In this document: positions 39,001 through 49,043 of the stretch, piece by piece
Layout: every line of letters starts with the position of its first letter
How positions within the stretch are numbered: the stretch's first letter is position 1
Source of the DNA: Phytophthora hibernalis
Lineage: Eukaryota > Oomycota > Peronosporomycetes > Peronosporales > Peronosporaceae
Assembly (NCBI GenBank): GCA_012656075.1
Contig: JAAKBF010000229.1
Coordinates: 186,001 to 250,000 of the forward strand
Reading direction: 5' to 3'
DNA length: 64,000 bases
Notes under the pieces: model-generated
What the model was told of the DNA's origin: nothing
The model's input: only the letters and a program-made list of their open reading frames with translations
Database searches by the model: none
Translations under genes and position numbers: made by a program

Positions 39001-39584
39001 TCACCTCGACAGCCGTGTCGTAACTGGTGCGTATACGGGGCTAGCAAACCGCTTTCCTTCATGCTGCATCAAATGGTCCATCCATGTTTGCAGCACATAC
39101 AAGGTTGGGTACGCAAGACCGGTACATCGACGAGTTTCATACTGACACAAATGGCCGTGGTGGCCAATAACGGTAAGTCACCTCGACAGCCGTGTCGTGA
39201 TTGGTGCGAATTCGGGGCTAGCAAACCGCTCTCCTTTATGCTGCATCAAATGGTCCATCCATGTTTGCTGCACATCCAAGGTTGAAGTACGTTTGAGAAT
39301 ATATGTTTCCCTACGAAGTCCAGATGTAAGCTAGCATCGATTACTTTGTATCGAATCATACCGGTTGCACACCACACATACGATGCACGTCTCACGGAAT
39401 ATTCGTATCATGGAGGCGCATGGAGGCCAAGCTTTTTCGACGAATATGGGTTGTTGTGTCTCCGGGTGATACATACAGGTTAATTGATTTGTTTACAAAC
39501 CGCACCAGATATTTTCGACAACACAAATACAGGAAGCGTGTGGGGACATACACCCAACACCGTAAGTAATTCGAACCAAAAGGT

Positions 39585-40086
39585 ATGGCTCGTCCGACAG
39601 CGGACCCATGTGCGGTCAAGATAGCAGTCCGCGTTCTTCCCATTGCCTGTCAAGATAGAAGAGCATCAAGTACCAGTGTGAGACCTTGTGCGAATGACAA
39701 TGGAAACCAAACGCATGACGAGGTGCTAACACGTCATCCACCATGGGGTACCCATGTAGTAGGTGGAGAGAACGTGTACCTAACCGGCAGTAATTCAGCC
39801 ACTGATGATATCTTTATCATCAAACGAACCTTCCCAATTGCAGCGGGTACACCAATGCATCTCCAGAAGCGTGGTTATCATACTGGAGACCTGACCTCCA
39901 GCTGGTAAATGCAGTACATTCGGCACCAAACGGTTTCCTACCTGATCGTAGGAGGGCTGTATTGATGGCTTCGGTACACGACGAATCAGCTGGAATCTCG
40001 TTCAAGTTACGTTTCCGGAGATACTTTTACGTTTCCGTGTTGTATCATACGTAGGTGGTCGGGTACGCAAGACTGGTACATTGACG
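39585..40086 (+). repeat. right edge of the array, diverged partial unit
   Basis: The last copy follows the consensus until about 39985, then accumulates substitutions (CGAATCAGCTGGAATCTCG, GTAGGTGGTCGGG). It stops 26 bp into a subrepeat, after TACATTGACG at 40086. Unique sequence follows. Confidence 0.85.
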
Positions 40087-41684
40087 CTGTCAATTTCCAC
40101 ACAATTTTAAAACGTAAACCTAACCCATTTGAACAACTTCTGTTGTGAGTTCAACTCAAAATTTCAAAACATGGCCGTTTGAGTCGACCCTGGTAAAAGA
40201 CCCAGCAAAACCGTCTAAGACCGCGAAATCATTTCAGTTTTCTACGACCACGTCTAAGTACGATGTCGGACTTAAACGAAACGTGTGTTTAGCATCGGTC
40301 TACCCGGTAGGCAGGCTGCCTAAAATCCGGTGCGTGTCGGTTTAGCCGGATTAAAGCTTATTCCGGCGTTTTCATTTTTACTTTAACCCGACGTCTGGAA
40401 GCACGAGCTTCCGCACAGATGTGTCAAGATTTATTCATCGGTTATACGTCTAAGGTACTCGTACGGCTTTGCTTGGAAAAACCCTCCAGTGAGAAGTTCG
40501 CTAGACCCGTATGGAAGAAGTTCCTGCATGGTTATTATTTTTAAAATAAATCATTTGGTCGGGGCTATTTTTGTAGATAAATTCATTTAGGTGCGAAAAC
40601 CAATCGCCCTATGCGCGAAGCCTGCAATGAGCCCGCACGAGCCTTTTGTGCTGGACTTCATGTGAAACGCCTCGAGTGTTGTTGAGAAGCATGCTGCTTT
40701 CTTTTTTGTAGTGGCCTCCTGACCCGCACTCCGGCGCTAGGGATGCTGCGACGATACGTGGCCGGGTATCCCTTAACTTGGATTGGCATTTTGGACATTC
40801 GGTCTTGATGTTGTGGTTGCGCTCGCTGGTGTCGGTCTGGGCTTTTGTCTGCCGGTTGTGCTTGCGCTCGCTGGTGTCGGTCTGGGCTTTTGTCTGCCGG
40901 TTGTTAGTGATAACTTGCCATGAAAACGAGGGCTAGATGCCACAACGCAGGGCAAACGATGAGCACCGTACATTTAACAAGATATTTTATTCGGCCGTTT
41001 CCCATTCTTTTAAACCAGCGTTCGGGTTATGGCCGGGCCAACCGCTGGATTTTAGGCGGCATGCCTTACCGGGACCGGTATAATACTGGAATACCAGCAG
41101 TATTTCCAAATCACTTCAAAATGGTATGAATCTGTATTGATCCGCCCAGTCAACCACCCCTGATCAGCAAAAAGATTGACCGGAATTTACAATACGATAT
41201 GAACGGCCGAGCTCTTCCCAAAACCAGTACCAATGCAGTGCCATATTCCAAATACCAGTCTCAAAACCAGCACCAAGATCACATTGAGGACATGGTCATG
41301 CTGCCGTCCTGTATACGGGGGTTGTCACCGACTACACGGGCGACTCTAGTGTACTCGCCATTAAGTAGCACCCTTCGGACGAAGGCATACGAAGTACTTG
41401 TGCGAAGAAAAGAATGCAGCAGAACCACCGAGTTCGTTCGCAACCTAGGATAGTAGTGAACTACCAGTAGAGAAACCAGAGAGGCGGAAGGCATGAAGCA
41501 AGCGGAACCCAACTACTAAGCATAGTACAACCGGTAATAGAACTGATAATGCATTGCACTTCTTTCACCAGCGCAACTCCAAAACAACCCCATATAAAAA
41601 TTAACTAATCAGCTGCACGCATCGCACTTAAATATTAATACCAATGCAATCACGACATTTGGCAGCCTATCATCACTATCCAAG
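40087..41684. other. non-coding spacer right of the array
   Basis: No convincing gene. Short ORFs of 60-84 codons have no recognisable features. The stretch is AT-rich near 40540-40580. It contains a 45-bp tandem duplication (40812-40901) and a 15-nt match to the satellite at 40754-40768. Words around ACCAG/CTGGT recur at 41010-41270, giving weak imperfect hairpins such as 41083-41105. Confidence 0.5.
40812..40901 (+). repeat. 45-bp direct tandem duplication, two copies
   Basis: The copies at 40812-40856 and 40857-40901 differ at one base (TGTGGTTGCG against TGTGCTTGCG). On the minus strand the pair reads as a repeated RPTPAS-type peptide in a 66-codon ORF, probably not a gene. Confidence 0.85.
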
Positions 41685-42545
41685 ATGGTTAAGGCTGCGT
41701 ACGGCAGCGCCGCGACGGTCGACTGTGAGAAGTGGGAGAAGGCGGTGTCGAGCACGAACTTCTCGAAGCACAAGAAAGGATTAAAGTGCGAGAAGCATCT
41801 CGAAGGTAGTGTTATCTTGAATTATTATGTGGTGATGTACTGAATTAGTATACATGCGATAACAGAGCTCAGAGTGCAGCTGCACAGGCCTGGAATAGCG
41901 CCTCTCCTACCCAAACCCGAGCCCAAATGACTACGTAACCACTACCTCGAAGAGTTAATCAGCAATGCGGAATTATTCGAGTTCACCTTTTCGCGCGAAC
42001 GTCAACTATTTAATGGTGTAATGCAGCACTAAAATCGTTTTTCTTCAGGTGGAGCACAAGGACTTGCCCTCCTCGGGGTGGTTTAAAAAATTCTTTCTGC
42101 GTTTACATCCTGACAAGCACCACTGGATGCCGGCTGAGTTTCGGGTCGAAGATGTTGACCGCGTGCTTCAACATACGTGCAAGAATTTGGTTGGTACGAA
42201 GAAGAAATTAAAGAGGCGTCCAAAAACGATACCAGTGCATCTATTGAAGTATCGGAGTTATCTGCAGACACCCTTCAAGGGAAAAATCGAGATGTGAATG
42301 AAGGAGTGCGAATAAGTGCGCGCGTAAAATTGTATACTGACAGCTGCGGTTCAAGCGAAGATCAACAACTTTGGAGAAGGCAACGATTGCAAGACTTCAC
42401 TGGAGTTTCAATCAGTCTACCAGGCCAGATTCGTAGATAAGGACAACGCGCATTAGGCTGAGAGGAAGCGGAAGGACGAGAAATTGCTGGAGAGGGCCGC
42501 TTCAGGGAGGTATTTGGTCTCAATTCCGATAGCGAGGATGAGTAA
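41685..42545 (+). pseudogene. degraded gene of unknown function, C2H2-like N-terminus
   Basis: ATG at 41685 opens 40 codons with a partial zinc-finger look (VDCEKWEKAVSST, then NFSKHKKGLKCEKHLEG), but one expected Cys is a Trp. A possible donor follows at 41806 and a good acceptor (TTCTTCAG) at 42041-42048. After it, EHKDLPSSGWFKKFFLRLHP and a Lys-rich segment are coding-like. Further pieces in shifted frames (EFGWYEEEIKEASK, ARFVDKDNAH, FGLNSDSEDE) suggest at least two frameshifts. I do not recognise the family. A transposon accessory ORF is plausible because the next feature is a Crypton fragment. Confidence 0.35.
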
Positions 42546-42737
42546 AGTGACAGATGGACATATACTGGGTATGTACGTCGTATATTCAATAGTCAAACAC
42601 CAAATAACACCTAAATATACTACAACAATTAACACAAGACTAGAAGTATTATCATAAGACAATAAGTACTAAACAAGATACTAGATAAAAGTGATTTTTT
42701 AACCTCCTAGCAAAAACGGCTGGACGGGAAGCACTTG

Positions 42738-43616
42738 ATCTGCGGCTCACAATCCGATCAGTCGTACAGAAAGCGCGTGCTCAAAGCCTACCATCCATCG
42801 CAATGGTGTCACAACCACCCTCCGTCCAATAGCTTTACAAGGTGGCATTACCACAGCGACACATGTGATCAAGAAGGAGACACGAGACATTTATTCGTCA
42901 TATTTCAGAAGGTTCTGTGAGTTTTATCTCTCAAACGAGTACTCCGATCCAGCTATCACGAGACATCACGAGCTACCTTCGCTTCTCATTGCGATCATGG
43001 AGAGTGTGTATGTATCCTCAGCGGTATCCAATCGAACAGCCGAGAAGATACGAGCTACAGTCTCAAACTACTGTTGAAGTTATGAGCGCCGAGGTGCAGC
43101 CGGAACAAACAAGTGGTTGGTCGTCACATATGACGAAGGCAACAAGTATGGACTGGGTAACCCAGCTAAGGATGCGTTTGTTCGGCAGTTCATGCGGGGT
43201 CTGAAGAAGAGAAAGAGCACGGAGTTTACGTAGTGCCAAGCTTCTCAATTTCGTTGGATATGCTACGGGTACTCCACATCCATTTGGAAAACACGTCTGG
43301 GTTTACTGAAGCAAGTCGAATATGGTTTTCTGCCGTATCCGCATTTACTCTCTATATCATGTGCCGAATCAACGAAGTGATCAGCCTTCAATGGAAGAAT
43401 CTGACATTGGTATTGACTCGGTGCAGTGCTTTGAACCCAAGTGAGTCCATTGAGTATGGTATGTACAAGCTTAAAGAGAGAAAGACAGAGGTTGCGGAAG
43501 GTCGCTGTTACAACCTACCTCAGCTACACGATAAGCTTAGCAACACTGAGTCTGCTAGGCAACGCGCCACTCTTCTTTTTGTCTCCAGTTGTCCACTCAC
43601 TGACAGACTTGAATAG
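42738..43616 (+). pseudogene. Crypton-type tyrosine recombinase, N-terminal half
   Basis: The sequence reads IKKETRDIYSSYFRRFCEFYL and, after a stop at about 43075 and a frame change, KYGLGNPAKDAFVRQFMRGL. This is the SAM-like DNA-binding arm typical of Crypton recombinases. A second frameshift near 43235 leads into the catalytic domain: SFSISLDMLRVLH, then LYIMCRINEVISLQW, in which the Arg at 43365-43367 fits catalytic Arg I of tyrosine recombinases. The reading ends at 43616 without the HxxR/Tyr region. That missing region lies immediately downstream on the opposite strand, so this is probably one recombinase split by an inversion. It is non-functional as it stands. Confidence 0.7.
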
Positions 43617-44405
43617 ATGGTGGACGGGATCAGCTTTCGATACATCCGATACATATCCTTCCAATCGTTTGCGGGCGGGAGAATACAGAGCTGCTCAACG
43701 CTGCTTGAACTCGCTTGCGTTGGTGGTTGGGCTTGTTGACTTGATGGCTGCAATATCAAAATGAGTATTGAAATCTTGTCATCAAGAGCTTTCATCGATT
43801 GCTCCACGGCCTTCAATCGTTTTGCAGTTGAACAGTCGGGGGTTGATTGACCGATCGATACCGTACTGTTACGTTTCCGCCGATTATACGTAGTTGGACA
43901 TCCCGAATGAGTTTCGTGATCTGGGGCTAAGCAGTCAGCTAACTGTTTGTCTTCATCAGTACCTGCTTGATCGAGGGGGTAACGCACAAGTGTCACTACT
44001 GTCTCATTTTGCGTCCACCTAGCCCACCATTTCACCATTCGCAGAGACCATCTCCGCTCTGGTGCTGCAAACATGAATCGGTATTGTGCTCCAGCTATCC
44101 GAAACGTGTGAGATGTGAACTAGAGATTGCGCCACTCCTGTTGAACGTAGCCACGATTTGACGACCCATTGCGATTGAGGTCTCGTACCGCACAGTTGAG
44201 CAACGTAATAAATATCTGCTCGGACATTTTCTTACCCCACTCCGCATGTGCATTTTCGCATCCTGTGGCGTTTTGAGAACACTTTTGAGACGTTTGACAG
44301 AGCGGGGAAAAAGAAGTCGCTGTCACTCCAGCGGTGATCCGTCTTCGTCTCCCCGTATGCTAACAAGTTTGTCGGGTGATAGAATGCGTCCATTGCGGTC
44401 TCACT
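43590..44405 (-). pseudogene. Crypton-type tyrosine recombinase, C-terminal half, inverted
   Basis: Read on the minus strand: FYHPTNLLAYGETKTDHRW, a long helical stretch, then after a stop SHTFRIAGAQYRFMFA. His (44110-44108) and Arg (44101-44099) form the HxxR motif. RMVKWWARW and TLVRYPLD follow, in which the Tyr codon at 43981-43979 is the candidate nucleophile. A Ser/Gln-rich linker and a WKDMYRMYRKL segment complete the C-terminus at about 43610. The N-terminal arm and Arg I are missing here but present on the plus strand next door. One stop and at least one frameshift make it inactive. Confidence 0.7.
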
Positions 44406-44437
44406 TTAACCGAAGATGTACGCGACTTTGCTCTATA

Positions 44438-44632
44438 AATGGTGATGGAAGTCCTAAAGAGGCCTCCAAATCTACATTGTCTGCGTATGCAGATTACTAC
44501 GCTAAGCATTGGCTGAAGGAGGCAGCAACTTCAAAAGTGAATGTTCTCACGATTGATACACTAGCACGATTCATACGAATCGACAAGAAACGCCGTTTCA
44601 TGAACTCCCAGCACACCTATCTAGCGGAATAA
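44438..44632 (+). other. short coding-like fragment, unassigned
   Basis: Some 64 codons with good coding composition (ASKSTLSAYADYYAKHWLK, then VNVLTIDTLARFIRIDKK), ending at a TAA. No family recognised. It sits between the inverted Crypton half and the PIF/Harbinger element and may be a relic of either. Confidence 0.25.
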
Positions 44633-44936
44633 TATAGTACTTTCAATAGAGGCTGTTAACATAACCGAAAATGACAGATATTCGGGTTGGTCAGCATATT
44701 CTGCGACGCCAGCATGTGTTTGAAGCGGCAGAGCTCAACTGGTACAGTTATCAGAACCCACCAAGCTAGCCGCAATGTACTGCAGAGTAGGTGAATTTAC
44801 TGCCTTTGTATTCGGGATCGGTTACTGGACTAAATTGTGGGGAAGTTAGAGAAAGATCGCTGGGATAGACGTTCTGCCGCCGATACCAACAGAAGCGTAA
44901 AGTCATTAGTTCATTAAACAGATCCGTCTACAGTGG

Positions 44937-46150
44937 ATGGAGCCAGGCAGAGGCGATCCCATGGAGGAGGCCCACGCGGAGTCAGACGTTGCGGAGTTCG
45001 TGGTGGGTCACCAGGCGGAGGCTGACGTCGCGGAGTTCATGGAAGAAAACCAGGCGGAGGCAGACATCGTGCAGTTCATCCGGCAGCGAACGCGAGGTAT
45101 TTCGCGACACTACAAGGACACATATCTCCTTCAGCGATTGTACAGGGCGGTGACGTACGGCTTTGAACTGGATGCATGCTGCATTTTCGCTGGGTTTTCA
45201 GTCAAAGAAGCAACAGCTACTAGCACCGTTCAACGCCAACGCATTCAACAATGCTCAATGTATGGCAAAATTCCGCTTCGACAAGAATCAATCGTGCATC
45301 TTGTTCGCATCTTTGGCTTGAAAGGCATCAATACTAAAGAAGGCACGACGGCGACTGGTGTTGAGGGACTGTGCGTTGCTTTGTCTTGCTTGGCGGTGCC
45401 ATTATACTTGGTGGACATAGAAGAAATGTTTGGACGCAGTTCGAGTGGAATTTCAAACCTGTTGCTTTGTGTACTGCAAAGCTTGACGAACGTTTTAGCA
45501 GCCTACTCTACTTCAACCAGGAATACGCCACCCAGCATCTTGAAGAGTACGCGAACGCTGTGTTTAATGCAGGTGGTGAGCAACATTCAGCGACGGCACC
45601 GTACGCGGAATTTGTCTACCTGTAGCTCGGAATGCAAGTCGGGACGGAAATTTTCGGAGTCAGCAAGCCATTTACAGTGGTCACAAGCGCAAACACGCTC
45701 TGGAGTAACCTCTGACGGCATCATCGCTCACATGTACGGTGGGTTTCAGGTAGAACCCACGACATCAAGATGTATAGAGTCTCACGCCGGGCGATCCAGA
45801 TTCGTGAAGACAATCGGTTCGCACCTTTTGGAATCTACGGCGACCAATCCTATGGATGGCATGGCTTGTCTGTTTGCAGGAGCAGTAGGCAACCTGACGG
45901 CTGACGTGAAGCTATGAACAAGGAGATGAGTAAGGTTCGCATGGCTGTTGAGTGGTCGTACGGTCTTATCACGAACTACTGGACAGGACTCGAAGAATGG
46001 ACAACGTGCCGGATCAACGCCTATATCTTAAATGTATCGTGTTGCTGTGCTTCTTACCAACTAGCCTGTGCCCGGGACGGCAATACCGTTAGCGATTACT
46101 TTGGACTACATCCTCCTAGTCTCAATGAATATCTAGGCCATCGCTTGTGA
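44937..46150 (+). pseudogene. PIF/Harbinger DDE transposase
   Basis: The N-terminal half is open from ATG 44937 and includes a three-copy 13-residue acidic repeat and a segment that looks like the family's helix-turn-helix (IEEMFGRSSSGISNLL). The catalytic core is spread over frames: DGTVRGIC with the first Asp at 45592-45594, then YSGHKRKHAL, DGIIAHMYG, GIYGDQSYGWHG with the second Asp at 45842-45844, and MSKVRMAVEWSYG with the Glu at 45950-45952. All three acidic residues and the RMAVEWSYG hallmark survive, but frameshifts and stops (including one just before 45914) separate them. The convergent ORF at 46195-46754 is the usual second gene of these elements. The copy is recent enough to be obvious but dead. 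Confidence 0.75.
44976..45092 (+). repeat. 39-bp coding tandem repeat, three copies
   Basis: Three 13-residue units (AESDVAEFVVGHQ, AEADVAEFMEENQ, AEADIVQFIRQRT) at the start of the PIF transposase frame. Confidence 0.8.
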
Positions 46151-46194
46151 GATAAAATATACAAAGGCGTTATCTACGCTCCCTCGCGTAACTA

Positions 46195-46754
46195 GATCAT
46201 TTCGTGTCCGGTTTTGTGAAAGCTTCACTGAAAAAGCGCGCACACTGCAGGATAGAGTTCGGTTTGCTTCCTCAGTTTGTTTGCTAGCGCTGGCTTGGTA
46301 TCGTTGGGCTTGATCTCGCATTGCGGCGACCTCTCTCTCAAACGCGAGGCGGTAGTTGTGCTGTTCCAGTTGTGCAGCAAGCTAGCGCTCAAACCGCTCT
46401 TTCTGAAGATCCAAGTTTGCGCGTGTAATCTTAGCTTGACGTTGCGAATCCAATACAAACGCGTTCGTGCGCTTTAAAGGGAGCATATCATTGCGGCTTT
46501 CGTCAGGGGCGATTGCAATGTCATCTGGGTGGAGCTGACATCACCACCACTGCTAGTACCAGCGCGCGTGTATTCTCGTCAACACGTAGTGCACGTCGGC
46601 GATTGCTTTCTACCACGATCTCAGAGGCGCAGACATTCAGGCTAACGGTCTTACGTGTCTTTCTATCCATCTTGCGTTGTATCTCCTGGTTGTGCGCCTC
46701 GTCCAGAGCCACTCTGAGCAGTAACCACCGGCACAGATCTTGAAGCTGGTTCAT
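46195..46754 (-). pseudogene. PIF/Harbinger second ORF, coiled-coil protein
   Basis: On the minus strand, convergent with the transposase: QLQDLCRWLLLRVALDEA near the start, then after a frameshift KITRANLDLQKERFER, a stop, LAAQLEQHNYRLAFEREVA and MRDQAQRYQASASKQTEEA. The long charged heptad-like stretch is typical of the C-terminal part of the Myb/SANT-type partner protein that PIF/Harbinger elements encode. The Myb/SANT domain itself is not recognisable. The assignment leans on position and orientation. Confidence 0.5.
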
Positions 46755-47777
46755 GTGCTATTTGTGAGCTGCGTCTTCCTAAATCGAGTCCATCTGTAAA
46801 TGTTAATGCAACGTCCCTGGCTCCTTAAAGACAATTTTAGACAGTGACGGTGGCCATGGGAGACCGCACATTGCCACCAACCGTGGAGGTTATCTTAAAG
46901 ACATCACGCGGCTGGGGTCATTTTCGCTTTCATCCCACATTGTTCAAGTATTTTCAGTCTTGCAAAGTACTTTTAATTTTGCTTAAGCACTTTCAATCTT
47001 GTCTTGTTTTAATGAGCTAGTACTTTTGATCTTGTGGTATATCTTGACAACCGCGGAGGTCTCTTTGACCTTATCCGAGTTTTGCTAAATTTTATAAAAG
47101 TGAACTACAGAATTCACCATCAAATTGGTCATTTTTACTGGTGGATATTCGGGGTAAATTGCTCAGTGATTAGCCATGCAACCTGGTTTTGCATATTTTG
47201 TTGTTTTTGCGGGAGAAGGTTACTTCCAGCTCCAATATATACAAATCTCAAGTGTGTCGGAAGCAGCCAGTCAGACAGAACAATCCTTAGGATTAGGTCT
47301 CACATAAAAACACAAGTATTAAATTAAACCTAACACTTCCTTTGAGAAATGGAAGCGCTACTTCTAACGATCGCTACTTGAAAGCGTAAACATTGTCGTG
47401 CTGAAAACACTTATATTATAATAGTACAAATGTTTTAGTACTACTTGTACTGGACCGGCACTGCCGGTTCCACTGGTGCAATGGTGTGGCAACACGATTT
47501 TATATAATGTTGCTTGATGACATGGCATTTGAGAGCAGTAAGCAAATTGTGTACATCTCACAAATTGCATGCTTTACCTACCCAAAGTAAGAAAATTTAC
47601 ATTTAATACATTTTATTTAAGATTTATTGAAATCTGGTCATACCGTAATCCCCTGTCAGAAGCGTCAGCTCTATTCAGCCAATAGCCGATAAAGAAAAAA
47701 ATGCACATGTTTCAATTATTTGTCATAAGGGTCAGTTGAAAATCAGCAATGTACTAGTTTTAAAGTGTGGCTGAGCT
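46755..47777. other. AT-rich gap without recognisable gene
   Basis: Only random short ORFs. Degenerate repeats of the type (A/G)GTACTTTTNATNTTG/CACTTTCAATCTTG run from about 46946 to 47035. A GC hairpin (ACCGGC-ACT-GCCGGT) lies at 47454-47468. Confidence 0.4.
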
Positions 47778-48056
47778 TCATTCAAAAATCAAACTCACGG
47801 CTAGACCGCATGGCGTGCGGGACGAAGGAGAAATCGCAGAGCCTCTGCGAAGGTCCTGTCCGTATAGCATCCCTACCTGGACGCCCTGGCTGGCCAGCGC
47901 GAAGGAGGGCTGACATGCCACCGTCGACTTGCCTACGCCGCCCTTACCTGAGAGCACCAGCTGATTGTGCTCGACGCCCACCAGACGCTGCTTCTGGAGT
48001 TGGTTACTGAGCACGGGACCTTTGGATAATGGCTGGCCTTGTAATTTGACAAACAA
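47778..48056 (-). pseudogene. NUBP2/CFD1 (Mrp/NBP35 P-loop ATPase) fragment
   Basis: The sequence QRLVGVEHNQLVLSGKGG runs into VGKSTVACQPSFALASQGV. GKGGVGKS is the deviant Walker A motif of the Mrp/NBP35 family, and the lead-in ending in VLSGKGGVGKSTVACQ is close to the N-terminus of NUBP2/CFD1, a cytosolic Fe-S cluster scaffold ATPase. Similarity ends about 40 residues in, where the conserved LLDVDICGPS segment should follow. Instead there is GMLYGQDLRRG and then no family residues. The CxxC metal site and the rest of the roughly 270-residue family protein are absent from this window. It is a truncated copy, perhaps carried by a transposon, not a working gene. Confidence 0.6.
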
Positions 48057-48232
48057 GAAAACAATTGCACGAACCCAGTATCACCGTGCGGAAGCAGTCA
48101 GAAATCTGATATCTACTTCACCACAACGTGGTATCACGATGGAGAGATACATGCTTCTGAGCTAGAAGTGCTCGTCCCCCTGATGCCTGCTGTCCACGCG
48201 AGATCCTCGTCTGACGAAAGAACACATTTTCT

Positions 48233-48487
48233 TCAGCTCAGTATCGACACAAAACATTCCTTGCTTCTCGAGCGAACCCTCACGACCATTTCCAGTATCG
48301 CATTTAAAAGAGGCCACTGTGGTTCCCGACGTTCACTCACGATAATTACGCTGTCGTTGGGTGGTGTCGCGACAATCGTGATGTGTGTACCAGTGTCCAA
48401 ACGTGTAGAGTCCGCATACAGCGCGTCGACATGAAGCATGGATGTGAAAACGCGAGGCGTTGAGGATTGCTGATCTGCTGATCTCAA
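48233..48487 (-). other. unassigned 84-codon ORF
   Basis: The middle part (LHVDALYADSTRLDTGTHIT, then IVATPPNDSVIIVSERREP) has coding-like composition with beta-strand patterning, but no known family is recognised. It lies 180 bp upstream, on the same strand, of the NUBP2-like fragment and could be part of the same captured segment. Confidence 0.25.
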
Positions 48488-48814
48488 TGGCTACTGTTAC
48501 CTTTGACTACACGATGCTGTGTGAAGACTGAAATTGTTGGCTTCGTATAGACTTCTTAAAATCTTAGTAGGATATCCACAACGTAGGCACGCATAATTGG
48601 CGAAAACTGTTAAGCACACGTGCGTATTGCGTACCAGGTAAAAAGGAAAAATATTGCAGATAAACAATGACGTGTAGTCAAATTCTGAGAGCTACTCTCC
48701 GTACGGCTATATTGGAATTTATGGTCTTGGCGATATTTCAAAGATGCCACTTCACTTGACCACGGACAGTGACGGATAATCGCCGACATGGGTCTGCCTG
48801 GACAGTACTCGCCT

Positions 48815-48918
48815 AGGCTGGACGATCCCGGATATTCCCGATCGTCCTGGTTATTTTAGGATGCTCCCGGACGGTCCCGGATATTCCAGGACGATCCCGG
48901 ACGGTCCCGGATATATAC
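48815..48918. repeat. GC-rich minisatellite of GGACGATCCCGGATATTCC type
   Basis: Five or so imperfect copies of a 10-bp half unit (GGAC[GA][GA]TCCC, GGATATTCC[CA]) alternate. A TATAAAATAC sequence follows at about 48922, so the tract sits just upstream of a TATA-like box on the plus strand. No gene follows that I can support. Confidence 0.6.
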
Positions 48919-49043
48919 CCTATAAAATACACATGTGCATACCATACCGTACAGCTGCAGACATCGGCCGACATTTTGACCGACAGAAGGAAAGTGATCC
49001 ACACAACCTAACGGAGCACGGACTTGTCGTATTTACTAGTACC

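Larger units (their letters stand above)
3213..40086 (+). repeat. satellite array, 953-bp unit x about 35 with nested 177-bp subrepeats
   Basis: A single head-to-tail array of about 36.9 kb. Using one internal point (the ATGGCTCGTCCGACAGCG word) as anchor, copies lie at 3889, 4840, 5793, 6746, 7911, 9041, 9994, 11124, 12254, 13384, 14514, 15798, 17099, 18052, 19005, 19958, 21093, 22046, 23000, 23953, 25083, 26037, 26990, 27943, 28892, 30376, 31506, 32636, 33766, 34896, 36026, 37333, 38277 and 39585. Spacings cluster at 953, 1130, 1307/1308 and 1484 bp, that is 953 plus 0, 1, 2 or 3 times 177. Interior copies are nearly identical and all are in the same orientation. The first and last copies are more diverged. 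Small ORFs of 64-221 codons recur on both strands but are broken by recurrent indels, and 953 is not a multiple of three, so I treat the array as non-coding. Confidence 0.97.

Noticed and set aside
3213..40086. Recurrent ORFs of 64, 67, 103 and 132 codons (and up to 221 codons) as a tandem gene family
   Set aside because: The 4T/5T indel shortens and shifts the 103-codon frame in units 1, 2, 19, 22, 33 and 34. GTGTAACTA/GTGTACCTA changes the 64-codon frame to 107 codons. ORFs overlap on both strands and resemble no family. The long ORFs simply follow from 177 being a multiple of three.
3213..40086. CRISPR array
   Set aside because: Units are about 1 kb, contiguous and without unique spacers, in a eukaryotic context.
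3213..40086. rDNA intergenic spacer
   Set aside because: Subrepeats inside a larger repeat resemble spacer organisation, but no rRNA sequence occurs in any unit.
41806..42048. Intron joining the zinc-finger-like ORF at 41685 to the ORF at 42049
   Set aside because: The acceptor is good but splicing at GTAGTG leaves phase 1 and does not join the EHKDLPSSG frame, so I kept this as a degraded gene without an intron model.
43520..44074. The 184-codon minus ORF as an independent host gene
   Set aside because: Extending it upstream past a frame change gives SHTFRIAG and other Crypton motifs, so it is the recombinase C-terminus.
44664..46925. CGAAAATGAC and GTCATTTTCG as terminal inverted repeats of the PIF element
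   Set aside because: Only 10 bp match and no 3-bp target duplication was seen; not enough to define the ends.
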